Shown piece by piece: positions 8,409 through 16,891 of a stretch of DNA of 37,150 bases (within the stretch, counting starts at the first letter, position 1; each line of letters begins with the position of its first letter). Made by a program: the position numbers and the translations under genes. The notes below the pieces were generated by a model that saw only the letters and a program-made list of their open reading frames with translations, had not been told where the DNA came from and searched no databases. The stretch lies in NCBI RefSeq assembly GCF_003013815.1, contig NZ_PRLH01000009.1, positions 1-37,150 on the forward strand, in the 5' to 3' direction. This DNA comes from Cyanothece sp. BG0011 (GTDB lineage: Bacteria; Cyanobacteriota; Cyanobacteriia; Cyanobacteriales; Microcystaceae).

Positions 8409-10805
8409 ATGGGTTCTTTGGGTGAAGATGCACTGGAGTATCATCGTTCGGGTCGTCCGGGTAAATTGGAGGTAAATGGGACCAAACCCTTTATTACTCA
8501 GAGGGATCTCTCGTTAGCTTATACCCCTGGTGTGGCCGAACCCTGTCGCCACATTCATCAAGATCCTGATCAGGTATATGATTATACAACAAAAGGAAAC
8601 CTAGTGGCAGTAGCTACTAACGGGACGGCGGTTTTAGGGTTAGGTAATATTGGACCGTTGGCCGGTAAACCGGTAATGGAAGGGAAAGCAATTTTATTTA
8701 AACGGTTTGCAGATATTGATGTTTTTGACCTAGAAATTGATGCTTATGATGCCGATCAATTTATTGCAACTGTTAAAAGTTTAGAACCGACTTTCGGTGG
8801 AATTAATTTAGAAGATATTAAAGCACCGGATAGCTTTTATATTGAAGAAACCCTAAAAAAAGCGATGAAAATTCCTGTTTTTCATGACGATCAACATGGA
8901 ACTGCTATTATTACATCGGCTGCTTTATTAAATGCCTTAAAAGTTGCCAAAAAATCTATTGAAACTATAAAAGTCGTTTATTGTGGTGCTGGGGCTGCAG
9001 CCATTGCTTGTGCGAAACTTCATCTAACATTAGGAGTCCGGCCTGAGCATTTAATTATGTGTGATAGAAAAGGGGTTATTTATCAGGGAAGAAAAGAAGA
9101 TATGAACCCTTATAAAGCCCTATTTGCTTCCACTACTCAAGCTAGAACCTTAGAAGAAGCGATTAAGGATGCTGATGTGTTTGTGGGACTATCGGTTAAG
9201 GGGGCTTTATCGGTTTCTATGTTGCAATCAATGGCTGAGAATCCCATTGTTTTTGCTTTAGCTAATCCCGATCCCGAAATTGAATACGATGAAGCCATTA
9301 AGGCTCGTTCTGATGTCATTATAGCCACAGGAAGATCAGATTATCCTAACCAAGTTAATAATGTTTTAGGCTTTCCATTTATCTTTCGAGGGGCTTTAGA
9401 TGTACGAGCAACCGATATTAATGAAACTATGAAAATTGCTGCAGTTGAAGCTTTAGTAAAACTGGCTCATGAAGAAGTTCCCTATACTGTTTTACGAGCT
9501 TATGGATTAAAAGAGCTTAGTTTTGGACGAGATTATTTAATTCCTAAACCATTTGATCATCGGGTTCTGTTTTGGGTAGCCCCTGCGGTTGCTCAAGCAG
9601 CTATGGATACAGGGGTTGCTCGAAAATCTCTGGATTTAGATCATTATAAAGAGTCCTTAGAACAACGGATGGGAATGTCAAAAGAGATTATTCGTCACAG
9701 TATTCAGAAAGCAAAAACGAATCCTAAATCCATTGTTTTTCCAGAAGGAGATAACCCCAAAATATTAAAAGCTTGTCAAATTTTGCAAGAGGAAGGAATC
9801 GCCCAACCCATTCTAATTGGTTCCGTGGATAAAATCAATCAAAAAGTAACAGAGTTAGGCCTAGAGTTAGAGAATATTCCTATTATTGATCCTGTGAATT
9901 TTAGTGAACGAGATCACTATATTCAAGCATTATTTATCCTACGTCAACGTAAAGGAATGACTTTAAATCAAGCTAAACAAAGTGTTCTTGATCCCACTAT
10001 TTTTGCTTTGTTAATGGTACAGTTAGGGCAAGCTAATGCCATGGTTGCAGGTGTCAGTCAAGCCTATCCTAGTATTTTGAGATCAGCCTTACAAATTATC
10101 GGAACGAAAGCCGATGTTAACTGCGTTTCTGGTGTGTATTTAATGTTATTTAAACATCGGGTTTATTTCTTTGCAGATACCACTGTTAATATTGAACCCA
10201 CCGCCGAAATTTTAGCGGATATTGCCCTAGAAAGTGCCGCCTTAGCCAAACGATTAGATATTGTTCCTCGCATTGCCATGCTGTCTTTTTCTAACTTTGG
10301 CAGTGTCAAACATTCCTTCTGCGATCGCGTCAAAAATGCCGTTCAATTAGTTAAAAATAGACAACCCGATTTAATGATCGATGGAGAAATGCAAGCAGAT
10401 ACGGCAGTCAATCCTAGTTTAGTGGCAGAACATTATCCTTTTAGCGAAATAAAAGGAAACGCTAATATTTTGATATTTCCTGATTTACAATCGGGCAATA
10501 TTGCCTATAAATTACTCCATGAATTAGGAGGCGCAGAAGCCATCGGACCGATTTTATTAGGCATGAAAAAGCCAATTCATATTCTACAAAGAGGATGTCA
10601 AATTAATACCATTGTTAATATGTCTGCTATGGCTGTGTTAGACGCTCAAGACATAGAAAATGATCTTCCACCTTCGATAATCTCCCACACCCCCCACACC
10701 TCCCACACCCCCCACACCCCCCACACCCCCCACACCCCCCACACCCCCCACACCCCCCTTTATAAGGGGGGCAGGGGGGGTATGGGGCAGGGGCGTTGGC
10801 AATAG
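8409..10805 (+). CDS. maeB: NADP-type malic enzyme with C-terminal phosphotransacetylase-like domain
   Basis: Malate to pyruvate plus CO2 and NAD(P)H in the cytosol. Residues about 15-420 form the malic-enzyme catalytic and nucleotide-binding parts, with YTPGVAEPC near residue 38, [22 protein letters not shown], the [10 protein letters not shown] metal/substrate segment and [16 protein letters not shown] as dinucleotide fold. Residues about 433-755 form the phosphotransacetylase-like domain found in long bacterial MaeB proteins. From about residue 760 the frame reads through a 9-base DNA repeat, giving tandem His-Thr-Pro triplets and then [15 protein letters not shown]. That tail is not part of the family and implies loss of the original stop. 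A GGAG ribosome-binding site supports the ATG start. A Fur-box-like array lies upstream. Confidence 0.93.
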   Translation: MGSLGEDALEYHRSGRPGKLEVNGTKPFITQRDLSLAYTPGVAEPCRHIHQDPDQVYDYTTKGNLVAVATNGTAVLGLGNIGPLAGKPVMEGKAILFKRFADIDVFDLEIDAYDADQFIATVKSLEPTFGGINLEDIKAPDSFYIEETLKKAMKIPVFHDDQHGTAIITSAALLNALKVAKKSIETIKVVYCGAGAAAIACAKLHLTLGVRPEHLIMCDRKGVIYQGRKEDMNPYKALFASTTQARTLEEAIKDADVFVGLSVKGALSVSMLQSMAENPIVFALANPDPEIEYDEAIKARSDVIIATGRSDYPNQVNNVLGFPFIFRGALDVRATDINETMKIAAVEALVKLAHEEVPYTVLRAYGLKELSFGRDYLIPKPFDHRVLFWVAPAVAQAAMDTGVARKSLDLDHYKESLEQRMGMSKEIIRHSIQKAKTNPKSIVFPEGDNPKILKACQILQEEGIAQPILIGSVDKINQKVTELGLELENIPIIDPVNFSERDHYIQALFILRQRKGMTLNQAKQSVLDPTIFALLMVQLGQANAMVAGVSQAYPSILRSALQIIGTKADVNCVSGVYLMLFKHRVYFFADTTVNIEPTAEILADIALESAALAKRLDIVPRIAMLSFSNFGSVKHSFCDRVKNAVQLVKNRQPDLMIDGEMQADTAVNPSLVAEHYPFSEIKGNANILIFPDLQSGNIAYKLLHELGGAEAIGPILLGMKKPIHILQRGCQINTIVNMSAMAVLDAQDIENDLPPSIISHTPHTSHTPHTPHTPHTPHTPHTPLYKGGRGGMGQGRWQ
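10684..10795 (+). repeat. C/G-rich hairpin repeat, copy 1 (inside the malic enzyme 3' end)
   Basis: About eight near-identical 9-base units (CACACCCCC type) lead into the hairpin CCCCCCTTTATAAGGGGGG (10753-10771) and then CAGGGGGGG and further G-rich sequence. The 9-base period keeps the reading frame, so it is translated as repeated His-Thr-Pro. Confidence 0.9.
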
Positions 10806-10811
10806 GCAACA

Positions 10812-10863
10812 GGCAATAGTGAGAAGTTAAAAATGTACCTCATCAAAGTGAGAAAGGCTATAG
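10812..10863 (+). repeat. 52-base dispersed repeat, copy A
   Basis: This 52-base stretch matches the reverse complement of 26354-26405 at 45 of 52 positions by my hand alignment, with no gaps. Its centre, CTCAT-CAAA-GTGAG, can form a small hairpin that is kept in the other copy. Confidence 0.8.
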
Positions 10864-11004
10864 AATTTCCCAATGCTATTCTAATTAATTGACTGTTGTC
10901 TGTTCCCCGTTGTCTTAAAGAAAGACATTGAAATAACTGTTTTAAGTCGATATACTAAAGCTAATTTAAAAAAAATTTGCTCCCGTTACTGTACACTGTT
11001 GTCA

Positions 11005-12099
11005 ATGCAATCTATTTCTAATCTTGGTTTACTCTCATCTCTTCCTGAAGCCTTAACAAAGCTGGCTTATCAAGGATTCCAACAAAGTAAAAGTGTATTT
11101 AGTTTAGCCCACAAAACCATCAGCGATCGCTTGACGGATACTGTCGTTCCCAGTCGTCAAAATCTCACGACTCCTCTGTCTCCAGACTTATTATTAGAGT
11201 TACAAGAAAGACGGAATCAACTGTGTGAAATTGACTGGAAAGATGCCCAAAAAGGAGTTTACCCTGTGGACATTTTATTTGATAGTTTGTTACCAGATTT
11301 CTTGCGTTATTATCCTGAAGTTTGGCTAGACTTACCCAAAATCTGGACAAGATTGCAACGCAAAGAATATCAAAGTTTTGCCAAGGATATCGAAAAAGAA
11401 GGCTATCCCCGTTACTATTTACAAAACTTTCATTATCAAACTGATGGTTATCTTAGTGATTCATCGGCGAATCTCTACGACTTACAAGTCGATATTCTTT
11501 TTAATGGAGTGGCTGATAGTATGCGTCGCCGTATTCTTGCTCCTTTAAAAGAAGGTTTAAAAATATTTTCCTCTGTTCCACCTTATCAAATTAAAGTCTT
11601 AGACGTAGCTTGTGGGACCGGACGCACGTTAAAAAATATTCGTGCAACCTTTCCTAAAGCGTCTTTATTTGGGGTTGACTTATCCCCTGCTTACCTACGA
11701 AAAGCCAATCAACTCCTCTCAGAAAATCCCAGGGAACTCCCCCAACTCACCCACGCTAATGCAGAAGATTTACCCCATCCCGATAACTTTTTTCATGGGT
11801 TAACCTGTGTGTTTCTCTTCCATGAGTTACCTGGAGTTACCCGCCAGGAAGTCATTAATGAGTGTTTTCGGGTGACAAAACCAGGAGGAACCTTTATTAT
11901 TTGCGATTCAATGCAATTATCCGATTCTCCTGAATTTGAAGTGATGATGAAGAATTTTTCTGCTATGTTTCATGAACCCTATTATCAAGATTATATTAGA
12001 GATGAGTTAGGGGAAAGATTAGAAAAAGCAGGGTTTGAACTCATGGAAACTCAACTGCATTTTGTGAGTAAATATTGGATTGCCCGTAAACCGGGTTAA
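11005..12099 (+). CDS. Class I SAM-dependent methyltransferase
   Basis: A protein of about 364 residues. The first 190 are not recognisable as a known domain. Then comes a UbiE-like methyltransferase fold: motif I VLDVACGTGRTL (about 198-208) binds S-adenosylmethionine, GVDLSPAYL supplies the acidic residue at the end of strand 2, and HANAEDLPHPDNFF plus VFLFHELPG follow as motifs II/III. The methyl acceptor cannot be told from sequence. I prefer ATG 11005 to an in-frame TTG two codons earlier. No signal or membrane segment is evident. The stop codon is directly abutted by a copy of the C/G-rich hairpin repeat, and the gene converges on sphX. Confidence 0.85.
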   Translation: MQSISNLGLLSSLPEALTKLAYQGFQQSKSVFSLAHKTISDRLTDTVVPSRQNLTTPLSPDLLLELQERRNQLCEIDWKDAQKGVYPVDILFDSLLPDFLRYYPEVWLDLPKIWTRLQRKEYQSFAKDIEKEGYPRYYLQNFHYQTDGYLSDSSANLYDLQVDILFNGVADSMRRRILAPLKEGLKIFSSVPPYQIKVLDVACGTGRTLKNIRATFPKASLFGVDLSPAYLRKANQLLSENPRELPQLTHANAEDLPHPDNFFHGLTCVFLFHELPGVTRQEVINECFRVTKPGGTFIICDSMQLSDSPEFEVMMKNFSAMFHEPYYQDYIRDELGERLEKAGFELMETQLHFVSKYWIARKPG

Positions 12100-12140
12100 C
12101 ACCCCCCACACCCCCCTTTAAAAGGGGGGCAGGGGGGGTT
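12100..12140 (+). repeat. C/G-rich hairpin repeat, copy 2
   Basis: Short copy: CACCCCCCACACC, then the hairpin CCCCCCTTTAAAAGGGGGG (12111-12129) and CAGGGGGGG. It begins on the base after the methyltransferase stop codon. Confidence 0.9.
12111..12129. terminator. Possible shared terminator between methyltransferase and sphX genes
   Basis: A 9-bp near-perfect stem with a one-base centre (C6-T3/A3-G6) lies between convergent stops. It lacks a T-run on either side, so it may act as a transcription block or only as a repeat core. Confidence 0.4.
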
Positions 12141-12157
12141 GGCCTACGCCTCTGCTT

Positions 12158-13195
12158 CTAAAATTTAGTCGGTTGACGCATTAAATCACTAATGGTGAGA
12201 CCAATTTGGGGTTTACCTTCAAACACACTACCCACATCAAACCGTTGTAAGTGGATTTTAGCCAGATGATAAGCATCTGGGGGCAAAGGAATATAACCAG
12301 CATCTGCCACTAATTCTGGGGCTTTATCAAGATAATATTCCACAAAAACTTCTAAAGCCGGATTTTCTTGCGCTCGCTTGGCATTAACATAGATAAATAA
12401 AGGACGGGATAAGGGCTGATACTCTTCATTTTCTACCGTTGCCACCGAAGGAATCACCCCACCGTTACCATTATCAATGGCCACCGCCTTGAGTTGATCT
12501 TGATGTTGTTGATAATAGCCATAGCCAAAATAAGCGATCGCATTAGGATCTTGAGCGACTCCTGTTACTAATACTTCATCATCCTCGCTGGCAACATAAT
12601 CTTGACGACTCGCCCCAGTTTCTCCCACAATAGCGTTGGTAAAGTAATCATAAGTCCCTGAGAGTTTATCGGGTCCATATAAGGTTAAGGGACGATTGGG
12701 ATAAGCGGGATCAATTTGATTCCATTGAGTCACCTGATTTTCTGCCGTCGGTTCCCACATCGTTTTTAATTGTTCAACGGTTAACCTATCGGTCCAATCA
12801 TTGTTAGGATTAACCACCACAGTAATGGCATCAAAGGCAATAGGAAGCTCAATATAACGAATTTCATTACTATTACAGGCTTTCATCTCTTCAGTAGAAA
12901 TGGGACGAGAGGCTGCATTAATGTCCGTTTCCCCTGCACAAAACTTATTAAACCCTTCAGTGGTTCCCGAAAATTCCCCTTCTATCTTGAGTTCTTTGAC
13001 GGGTTGGTTGACGGCTTCACTTTCATAGCTTGCTAACACCCGTTCGGTAATGGGAAAAACGGTACTTGAGCCATCAATTTTTATGGGTTTAATGGCTGAT
13101 TCAGGAACCGAACCACAAGCAGATAATAAAGAAAACGAGATCAAAGCCATACCCCAGGTTCTGCCCTTGAAAATTTTATAAATATTGGTTAACAT
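12158..13195 (-). CDS. sphX: Phosphate-binding lipoprotein SphX
   Basis: A 345-residue PstS-family periplasmic phosphate binder. The signal peptide ends in lipobox LSAC with Cys27. IDGSSTVFPITERV and EFSGTTEGFNKFCAGETDINAASR (in parts) are the phosphate-loop segments of the family, and YGPDKLSGTYDYF is the third binding loop. The C-terminal FEGKPQIGLTISDLM is typical of cyanobacterial SphX, which gives phosphate to the Pst permease as a second binding protein. It is transcribed divergently from pstS. PHO-box-like repeats with 11-base spacing sit on its strand about 50-70 bases upstream, 11 bases before a TACTAT -10 box, which indicates induction by phosphate starvation through SphS-SphR. Confidence 0.92.
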   Translation of the reverse strand: MLTNIYKIFKGRTWGMALISFSLLSACGSVPESAIKPIKIDGSSTVFPITERVLASYESEAVNQPVKELKIEGEFSGTTEGFNKFCAGETDINAASRPISTEEMKACNSNEIRYIELPIAFDAITVVVNPNNDWTDRLTVEQLKTMWEPTAENQVTQWNQIDPAYPNRPLTLYGPDKLSGTYDYFTNAIVGETGASRQDYVASEDDEVLVTGVAQDPNAIAYFGYGYYQQHQDQLKAVAIDNGNGGVIPSVATVENEEYQPLSRPLFIYVNAKRAQENPALEVFVEYYLDKAPELVADAGYIPLPPDAYHLAKIHLQRFDVGSVFEGKPQIGLTISDLMRQPTKF

Positions 13196-13236
13196 ATTTA
13201 GTTTTACCTTTTCTTAATGATAGTAATTAGCAATTA

Positions 13237-13266
13237 ATTTTAAGCAACAAGTTAACGAGAAGTTAA
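13237..13266 (-). promoter_or_regulatory. PHO-box array for sphX
   Basis: On the minus strand TTAACTT occurs twice exactly 11 bases apart, followed at 12 bases by TTAAAAT. A TACTAT -10-like box (13220-13225) begins 11 bases further down. This spacing is that of PHO boxes bound by PhoB/SphR-type regulators. Confidence 0.6.
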
Positions 13267-13269
13267 ACC

Positions 13270-13299
13270 ATTAACCTATCCTTAGCTATCCCTTATTCA
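13270..13299 (+). promoter_or_regulatory. Second PHO-box-like array, plus strand, distal to pstS
   Basis: ATTAACCT, CTTAGCTA and CTTATTCA follow one another with 3-base spacers (11-base period). The first is one base off the cyanobacterial box CTTAACCT; the others are weaker. It lies about 230 bases before pstS, so it may serve a distal start or assist the sphX side. Confidence 0.5.
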
Positions 13300-13435
13300 G
13301 AGTGCTTTGCAGAGAAACAAGACTTTTCCTGATAATGATGTAATGGTAATTCTCGATTCCCCACAAAAAAGAAAAATTAATCTTTTTTTCACAAGCGGTT
13401 TTTTTTAAAGAAAAAAAAGTCTTAAATTTTCAGAA

Positions 13436-13465
13436 CTTATAACTTTCTTAACCTAACGTTTACCA
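13436..13465 (+). promoter_or_regulatory. PHO-box array for pstS
   Basis: CTTATAAC, CTTAACCT and GTTTACCA are separated by 3-base spacers, giving the 11-base period of SphR sites; the middle unit is the consensus. It ends 60 bases before the pstS ATG. Candidate -10 boxes are TAGATT (13474) and TAAGAT (13486). Confidence 0.7.
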
Positions 13466-13525
13466 TAAATTGTTAGATTCTGCTTTAAGATTTGTTTAGT
13501 TTATCCAATTAACAATTAAAGCCCT

Positions 13526-14683
13526 ATGTTCACATCAGTGAAATCCAGTAAACGTACCATAATAAGATCCTTATCAATTCTCAGTTTAGCCGTCAGTTTA
13601 GGAGCCTGTGGAGGAGGTTCTTCTGATGCCCCTGATACCACCACAACCGCCCCCGATGGTGGCACGGAAGGAACAACCACCGCTTTAAACCCTCCCCTAG
13701 AAGGTAATGTTGCCTTAACCGGTGCCGGTGCGTCTTTCCCTGCGCCGTTGTATCAAAACTGGTTTGTGCAACTCAACAAAGAAGTCCCTCAACTACAAGT
13801 TAACTACCAGTCCGTTGGGAGTGGTGCCGGTGTTGAACAGTTTACCACTGGAACCGTTGACTTCGGAGCCAGTGACGTAGCCATGACAGACGAAGAAATG
13901 GCCAATATAGACAGAGGGGTTCTTTTGCTACCCATGGCCGCTGGTAGTATTGTCATGGCCTATAACCTACCTGGAGTCGAAGGACTTAAACTTACCAGAG
14001 AGGCCTATGTCGGCATTTTTAATGGAACGATTACTAACTGGAGTGATCCGGCCATCGCTGACGCTAACCCCGATCTCCAATTACCGGATCAACCCATTAC
14101 CGTCGTCCACCGTTCCGATGGGAGTGGTACCACAGGGGTATTTACTAAGCATCTCAGTGCCATTAGCCAAGAATGGGAAACCACCATCGGTCAAGGAAAA
14201 AGTGTGGAATGGCCCACGGACAAAGGTAAATTTATCGGGGGTAAAGGAAACGAAGGGGTAACCGCTTCCATTCAGCAAAACGAAGGCGCGATCGGTTACA
14301 TTGAATATGGTTACGCTAAACAGAATAGTATTCCCGTAGCAGAATTAGAAAACGCTTCTGGTAACTTCATTGTCCCTACCGATGAGACTGCCTCAGCCAC
14401 ATTAGACGCGGTAACTTTACCCGAAAATCTACGGGCCTTTATTACCGATCCTGAAGGGGATAACTCTTATCCTATTGTTACTTACACTTGGATGATGGCC
14501 TACGAAACCTATGACGATCCTCAAAAAGCGATCGCGATGGAAACCATGATTCAGTACGGCTTAACCGAAGGTCAAGAACAAAGTAAAGAATTAGGTTATG
14601 TTCCCTTACCCCCTAGTGTGAGAGAAAAAGTGGCCGCAGCGGCTGATGTCATTAGCCCTGATTATGAAATTAAAGTCGACTAA
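13526..14683 (+). CDS. pstS: Phosphate-binding lipoprotein PstS
   Basis: The main periplasmic phosphate receptor of the Pst importer, 385 residues. The signal peptide ends in lipobox LGAC (Cys28), followed by a low-complexity Gly/Ser/Thr/Pro linker to about residue 58 that tethers the domain to the membrane. The ligand loops are all present: LTGAGASFPAPLY, SVGSGAGVEQF, DFGASDVAM and HRSDGSGTTGVF. Length is normal for a lipidated cyanobacterial PstS. It is first in the pstS-pstC-pstA-pstB-pstB cluster. A PHO-box array just upstream indicates induction under phosphate limitation. Confidence 0.96.
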   Translation: MFTSVKSSKRTIIRSLSILSLAVSLGACGGGSSDAPDTTTTAPDGGTEGTTTALNPPLEGNVALTGAGASFPAPLYQNWFVQLNKEVPQLQVNYQSVGSGAGVEQFTTGTVDFGASDVAMTDEEMANIDRGVLLLPMAAGSIVMAYNLPGVEGLKLTREAYVGIFNGTITNWSDPAIADANPDLQLPDQPITVVHRSDGSGTTGVFTKHLSAISQEWETTIGQGKSVEWPTDKGKFIGGKGNEGVTASIQQNEGAIGYIEYGYAKQNSIPVAELENASGNFIVPTDETASATLDAVTLPENLRAFITDPEGDNSYPIVTYTWMMAYETYDDPQKAIAMETMIQYGLTEGQEQSKELGYVPLPPSVREKVAAAADVISPDYEIKVD

Positions 14684-14697
14684 TTAATGACATAATG

Positions 14698-14771
14698 AGT
14701 GAGGGGAAAAAGTATAATAAAAACTGATAACTTTCCCTGATACTCTAATATTTCGTTCTGCTCTCCTCACT
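14698..14771 (+). promoter_or_regulatory. Possible intercistronic attenuator between pstS and pstC
   Basis: AGTGAGG (14698-14704) pairs with CCTCACT (14765-14771), and an inner GGGAAA/TTTCCC pair (14704-14709 with 14732-14737) nests inside. The outer arm is followed by a T-run. It could end part of the transcript so that the binding protein is made in excess over the permease. Confidence 0.45.
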
Positions 14772-14817
14772 TTTTTTCACTGTTGTTGTTCTGAGCAATT
14801 AAGCTTGCTGATTTATC

Positions 14818-15780
14818 GTGACTGCATCATCTTCTAGACGACAAACCGGGGTGGGCTTTCGCTCGGCCATGGAGAAAACCGTTGATAATTGGTTTATTTG
14901 GTTGACCTTAGCCTTTGCCATTGGTATTGGTTTAATATTGCTTTCTATTGCTTTGATTATCACTTGGCGTGCTTGGCCAGCTATCCAAGAATATGGACTG
15001 GGTTTTCTATTTAGTAGTTCCTGGAACCCGGTCAAAGGCCGAGAACAATATGGCGCATTACCGGTGATTTATGGAACGTTAGTCAGTTCTTTGATTTCTC
15101 TGGTTATTGCAGTCCCTTTAGGCATTGGAACCGCGATTTTTTTAAGTGAAAATTTTATCCCCCAAAAATTCCGCACTCCCTTAGTTTTCTTAGTGGAGTT
15201 ACTGGCAGCCATTCCCAGTGTGGTTTATGGACTGTGGGGGATTTTTGTGTTAATTCCTGTGGTTCAACCCTTTGCCCAGTGGTTACATAATAATTTTGGT
15301 TGGATACCTCTGTTTAGCACCCCTCCAGCCGGGGGACCAGGGATGTTTCCTGCGGGTATTGTGCTATCCATTATGATTTTACCGATTATTACGGCCATTT
15401 CTCGGGACTCTTTAGCCTCCCTTCCCCCTGAGTTACGGCAAGCTTCCTTAGGGTTAGGGGCAACCCGTTGGGAAACCATTTTCCGTGTCTTAATTCCAGG
15501 TGCTTTTTCGGGTATCGTTGGGGGCATTATGTTAGCCTTGGGTCGGGCAATGGGAGAAACCATGGCCGTCACCATGATTATCGGTAATGTTAATAAGATC
15601 AGTATTTCTATTTTAGAACCAGCCAATACCATCTCATCTTTAATTGCTAACCAGTTTGCTGAAGCGTCAGGAATGCAGGTGGCCGCCCTGATGTATGCCG
15701 GGTTAGTGTTAATGCTTTTAACGTTAGTGGTGAATATTCTGGCTGATTATATCGTTAGTCAAGTTCGAGCGAAATATTAA
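14818..15780 (+). CDS. pstC: Phosphate ABC transporter permease PstC
   Basis: A 320-residue inner-membrane permease with six or so hydrophobic spans, the first at about residues 28-52. The EAA-type loop that docks the ATPase is present (LPPELRQASLGLGATRWETIFRVLIPGA, split over the loop), as is the ALGRAMGETMAVTMI segment characteristic of PstC. It forms the channel with PstA. The start is taken as GTG at 14818, giving a cytoplasmic N-terminus of about 27 residues. An in-frame ATG at 14869 is a shorter alternative. No clear ribosome-binding site precedes either. Separated from pstS by a 134-base gap with a possible attenuator. Confidence 0.95.
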   Translation: MTASSSRRQTGVGFRSAMEKTVDNWFIWLTLAFAIGIGLILLSIALIITWRAWPAIQEYGLGFLFSSSWNPVKGREQYGALPVIYGTLVSSLISLVIAVPLGIGTAIFLSENFIPQKFRTPLVFLVELLAAIPSVVYGLWGIFVLIPVVQPFAQWLHNNFGWIPLFSTPPAGGPGMFPAGIVLSIMILPIITAISRDSLASLPPELRQASLGLGATRWETIFRVLIPGAFSGIVGGIMLALGRAMGETMAVTMIIGNVNKISISILEPANTISSLIANQFAEASGMQVAALMYAGLVLMLLTLVVNILADYIVSQVRAKY

Positions 15781-15816
15781 GCTGTTCATGATTGAGATGG
15801 CTCGTCAAGACTGCAT

Positions 15817-15844
15817 GGGAGCAGGGAGCAAAGGGAGCAGGGAG
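15817..15844 (+). repeat. GGGAGCA tandem micro-repeat
   Basis: Four tandem or near-tandem copies of GGGAGCA-type units lie in the pstC-pstA gap. An opposite-strand relative occurs at 20641-20670. The gap also holds TTTTGCC repeats and a CGCCC-AGA-GGGCG hairpin (15906-15918). Confidence 0.7.
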
Positions 15845-15954
15845 ACTGTATCAATAATGAGTAACAGGGCTTTAACTTGCATGAGTGCCTTTTGCCTTTT
15901 GCCTTCGCCCAGAGGGCGTAGTAACGTTTATTTTTATCACGATACTGATTAGTT

Positions 15955-16836
15955 ATGGAAAACAAGGGATTAAGTCTTAAAAAAAAGCCGACTTCTACCC
16001 GTGCCTTATTTGATAGCTTCTGGACGGGTATTGCTTCTCTGTGTATGATTATCACCCTCATTCCTCTGTTTGCGGTGTTAATCTTCGTTTTTATTCAAGG
16101 CTTTCGTCGGATTAATTTAGACCTGTTTACTCAGTTACCGCCTCCCCCTGGCCTTTCAGAAGGGGGTATTGCCAATGCTATTATTGGAACCTTAGTTACA
16201 GTCGCCATTGCGACCATTATTTCTGTGCCTTTCGGGGTGTTAGCTGCCATTTATCTCTCAGAATTTAGCCGTGATAACCAAATTGCTAGGTGGGTGAGAT
16301 TTGCGACTAATGTTTTAAGTGGGGTTCCGTCCATTATTGCCGGGGTATTCGCCTATGGTTTATTAGTGGCCACTGGAGTTGTGGGCTTTTCTGCCATTGC
16401 TGGAGGGGTTGCCTTAGCGGTTTTGATGTTACCTACTATCGTTAGAACCACGGACGAAGCCTTACAAATTGTTCCTCAAGAGGTACGCTGGGCGGCCTTT
16501 GGCATCGGGGCTTACAATTATCAAACGGTCTTAAAAATAGTCCTACCGGCTGCTATTCCCTCTATTTTGACTGGGGTTACCTTAGCCATTGCTCGTGCTG
16601 CTGGAGAAACTGCCCCTCTCATTTTTACGGCACTATACTCTAATTTTTGGCCAAGCGCACCCCCCCAAGGACTCCTAGAACCCATCGCTACGTTATCCGT
16701 ACTGGTTTATAACTACGCCATTGTACCCTTTAAACCGCAACAGGAACTGGCTTGGGCAGGATCGTTAATTTTAGTGTTATTAGTCTTAATTACCAGTGTT
16801 ACAGCCCGTTTAGCCACTCGTCAGAAAACCTATTAG
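15955..16836 (+). CDS. pstA: Phosphate ABC transporter permease PstA
   Basis: The second permease subunit of the Pst importer, 293 residues with about six membrane spans. Recognisable segments are GGIANAIIGTLVTVAIATIISVP (in part, span 2), an ATPase-docking EAA loop around VPQEVRWAAFGIGAYNYQTV, and ARAAGETAPLIFTALYSNFW, which is typical of PstA. Starts at ATG. The 174-base gap behind pstC is unusual for this cluster and is filled with short repeats, but no terminator is evident. The stop codon is followed by a 14-base tandem duplication before pstB. Confidence 0.95.
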   Translation: MENKGLSLKKKPTSTRALFDSFWTGIASLCMIITLIPLFAVLIFVFIQGFRRINLDLFTQLPPPPGLSEGGIANAIIGTLVTVAIATIISVPFGVLAAIYLSEFSRDNQIARWVRFATNVLSGVPSIIAGVFAYGLLVATGVVGFSAIAGGVALAVLMLPTIVRTTDEALQIVPQEVRWAAFGIGAYNYQTVLKIVLPAAIPSILTGVTLAIARAAGETAPLIFTALYSNFWPSAPPQGLLEPIATLSVLVYNYAIVPFKPQQELAWAGSLILVLLVLITSVTARLATRQKTY

Positions 16837-16870
16837 GAATGAAGAATTTAGAATGAAGAATTTAGAATTA
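16837..16870 (+). repeat. Tandem 14-mer between pstA and pstB
   Basis: GAATGAAGAATTTA occurs twice in direct succession plus a partial third copy, starting right after the pstA stop codon. Confidence 0.85.
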
Positions 16871-16891
16871 CTCAGAAGGGAGTAAATTATT

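Larger units (their letters stand above)
13196..13525. other. Divergent sphX-pstS regulatory region
   Basis: 330 bases without a gene. It contains one minus-strand and two plus-strand PHO-box arrays (given separately), an A/T-rich stretch with runs of T and A at about 13380-13420, and the start regions of sphX and pstS. Confidence 0.8.

Noticed and set aside
10684-10760. Regular tandem units, considered as a CRISPR array
   Set aside because: Units are 9 bases in direct contact, without unique spacers, and no cas genes are present.
10627-10809. Glycine/cysteine-rich frame on the minus strand
   Set aside because: It is the antisense of the C/G-rich repeat; its GGCGGC-type composition comes only from the repeat.
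13950-14261. 103-codon plus-strand frame inside pstS
   Set aside because: Shifted frame within a strongly supported gene; no own start signals or domain.
15264-15632. 122-codon minus-strand frame inside pstC
   Set aside because: Shadow of a strongly conserved permease gene; no independent family features.
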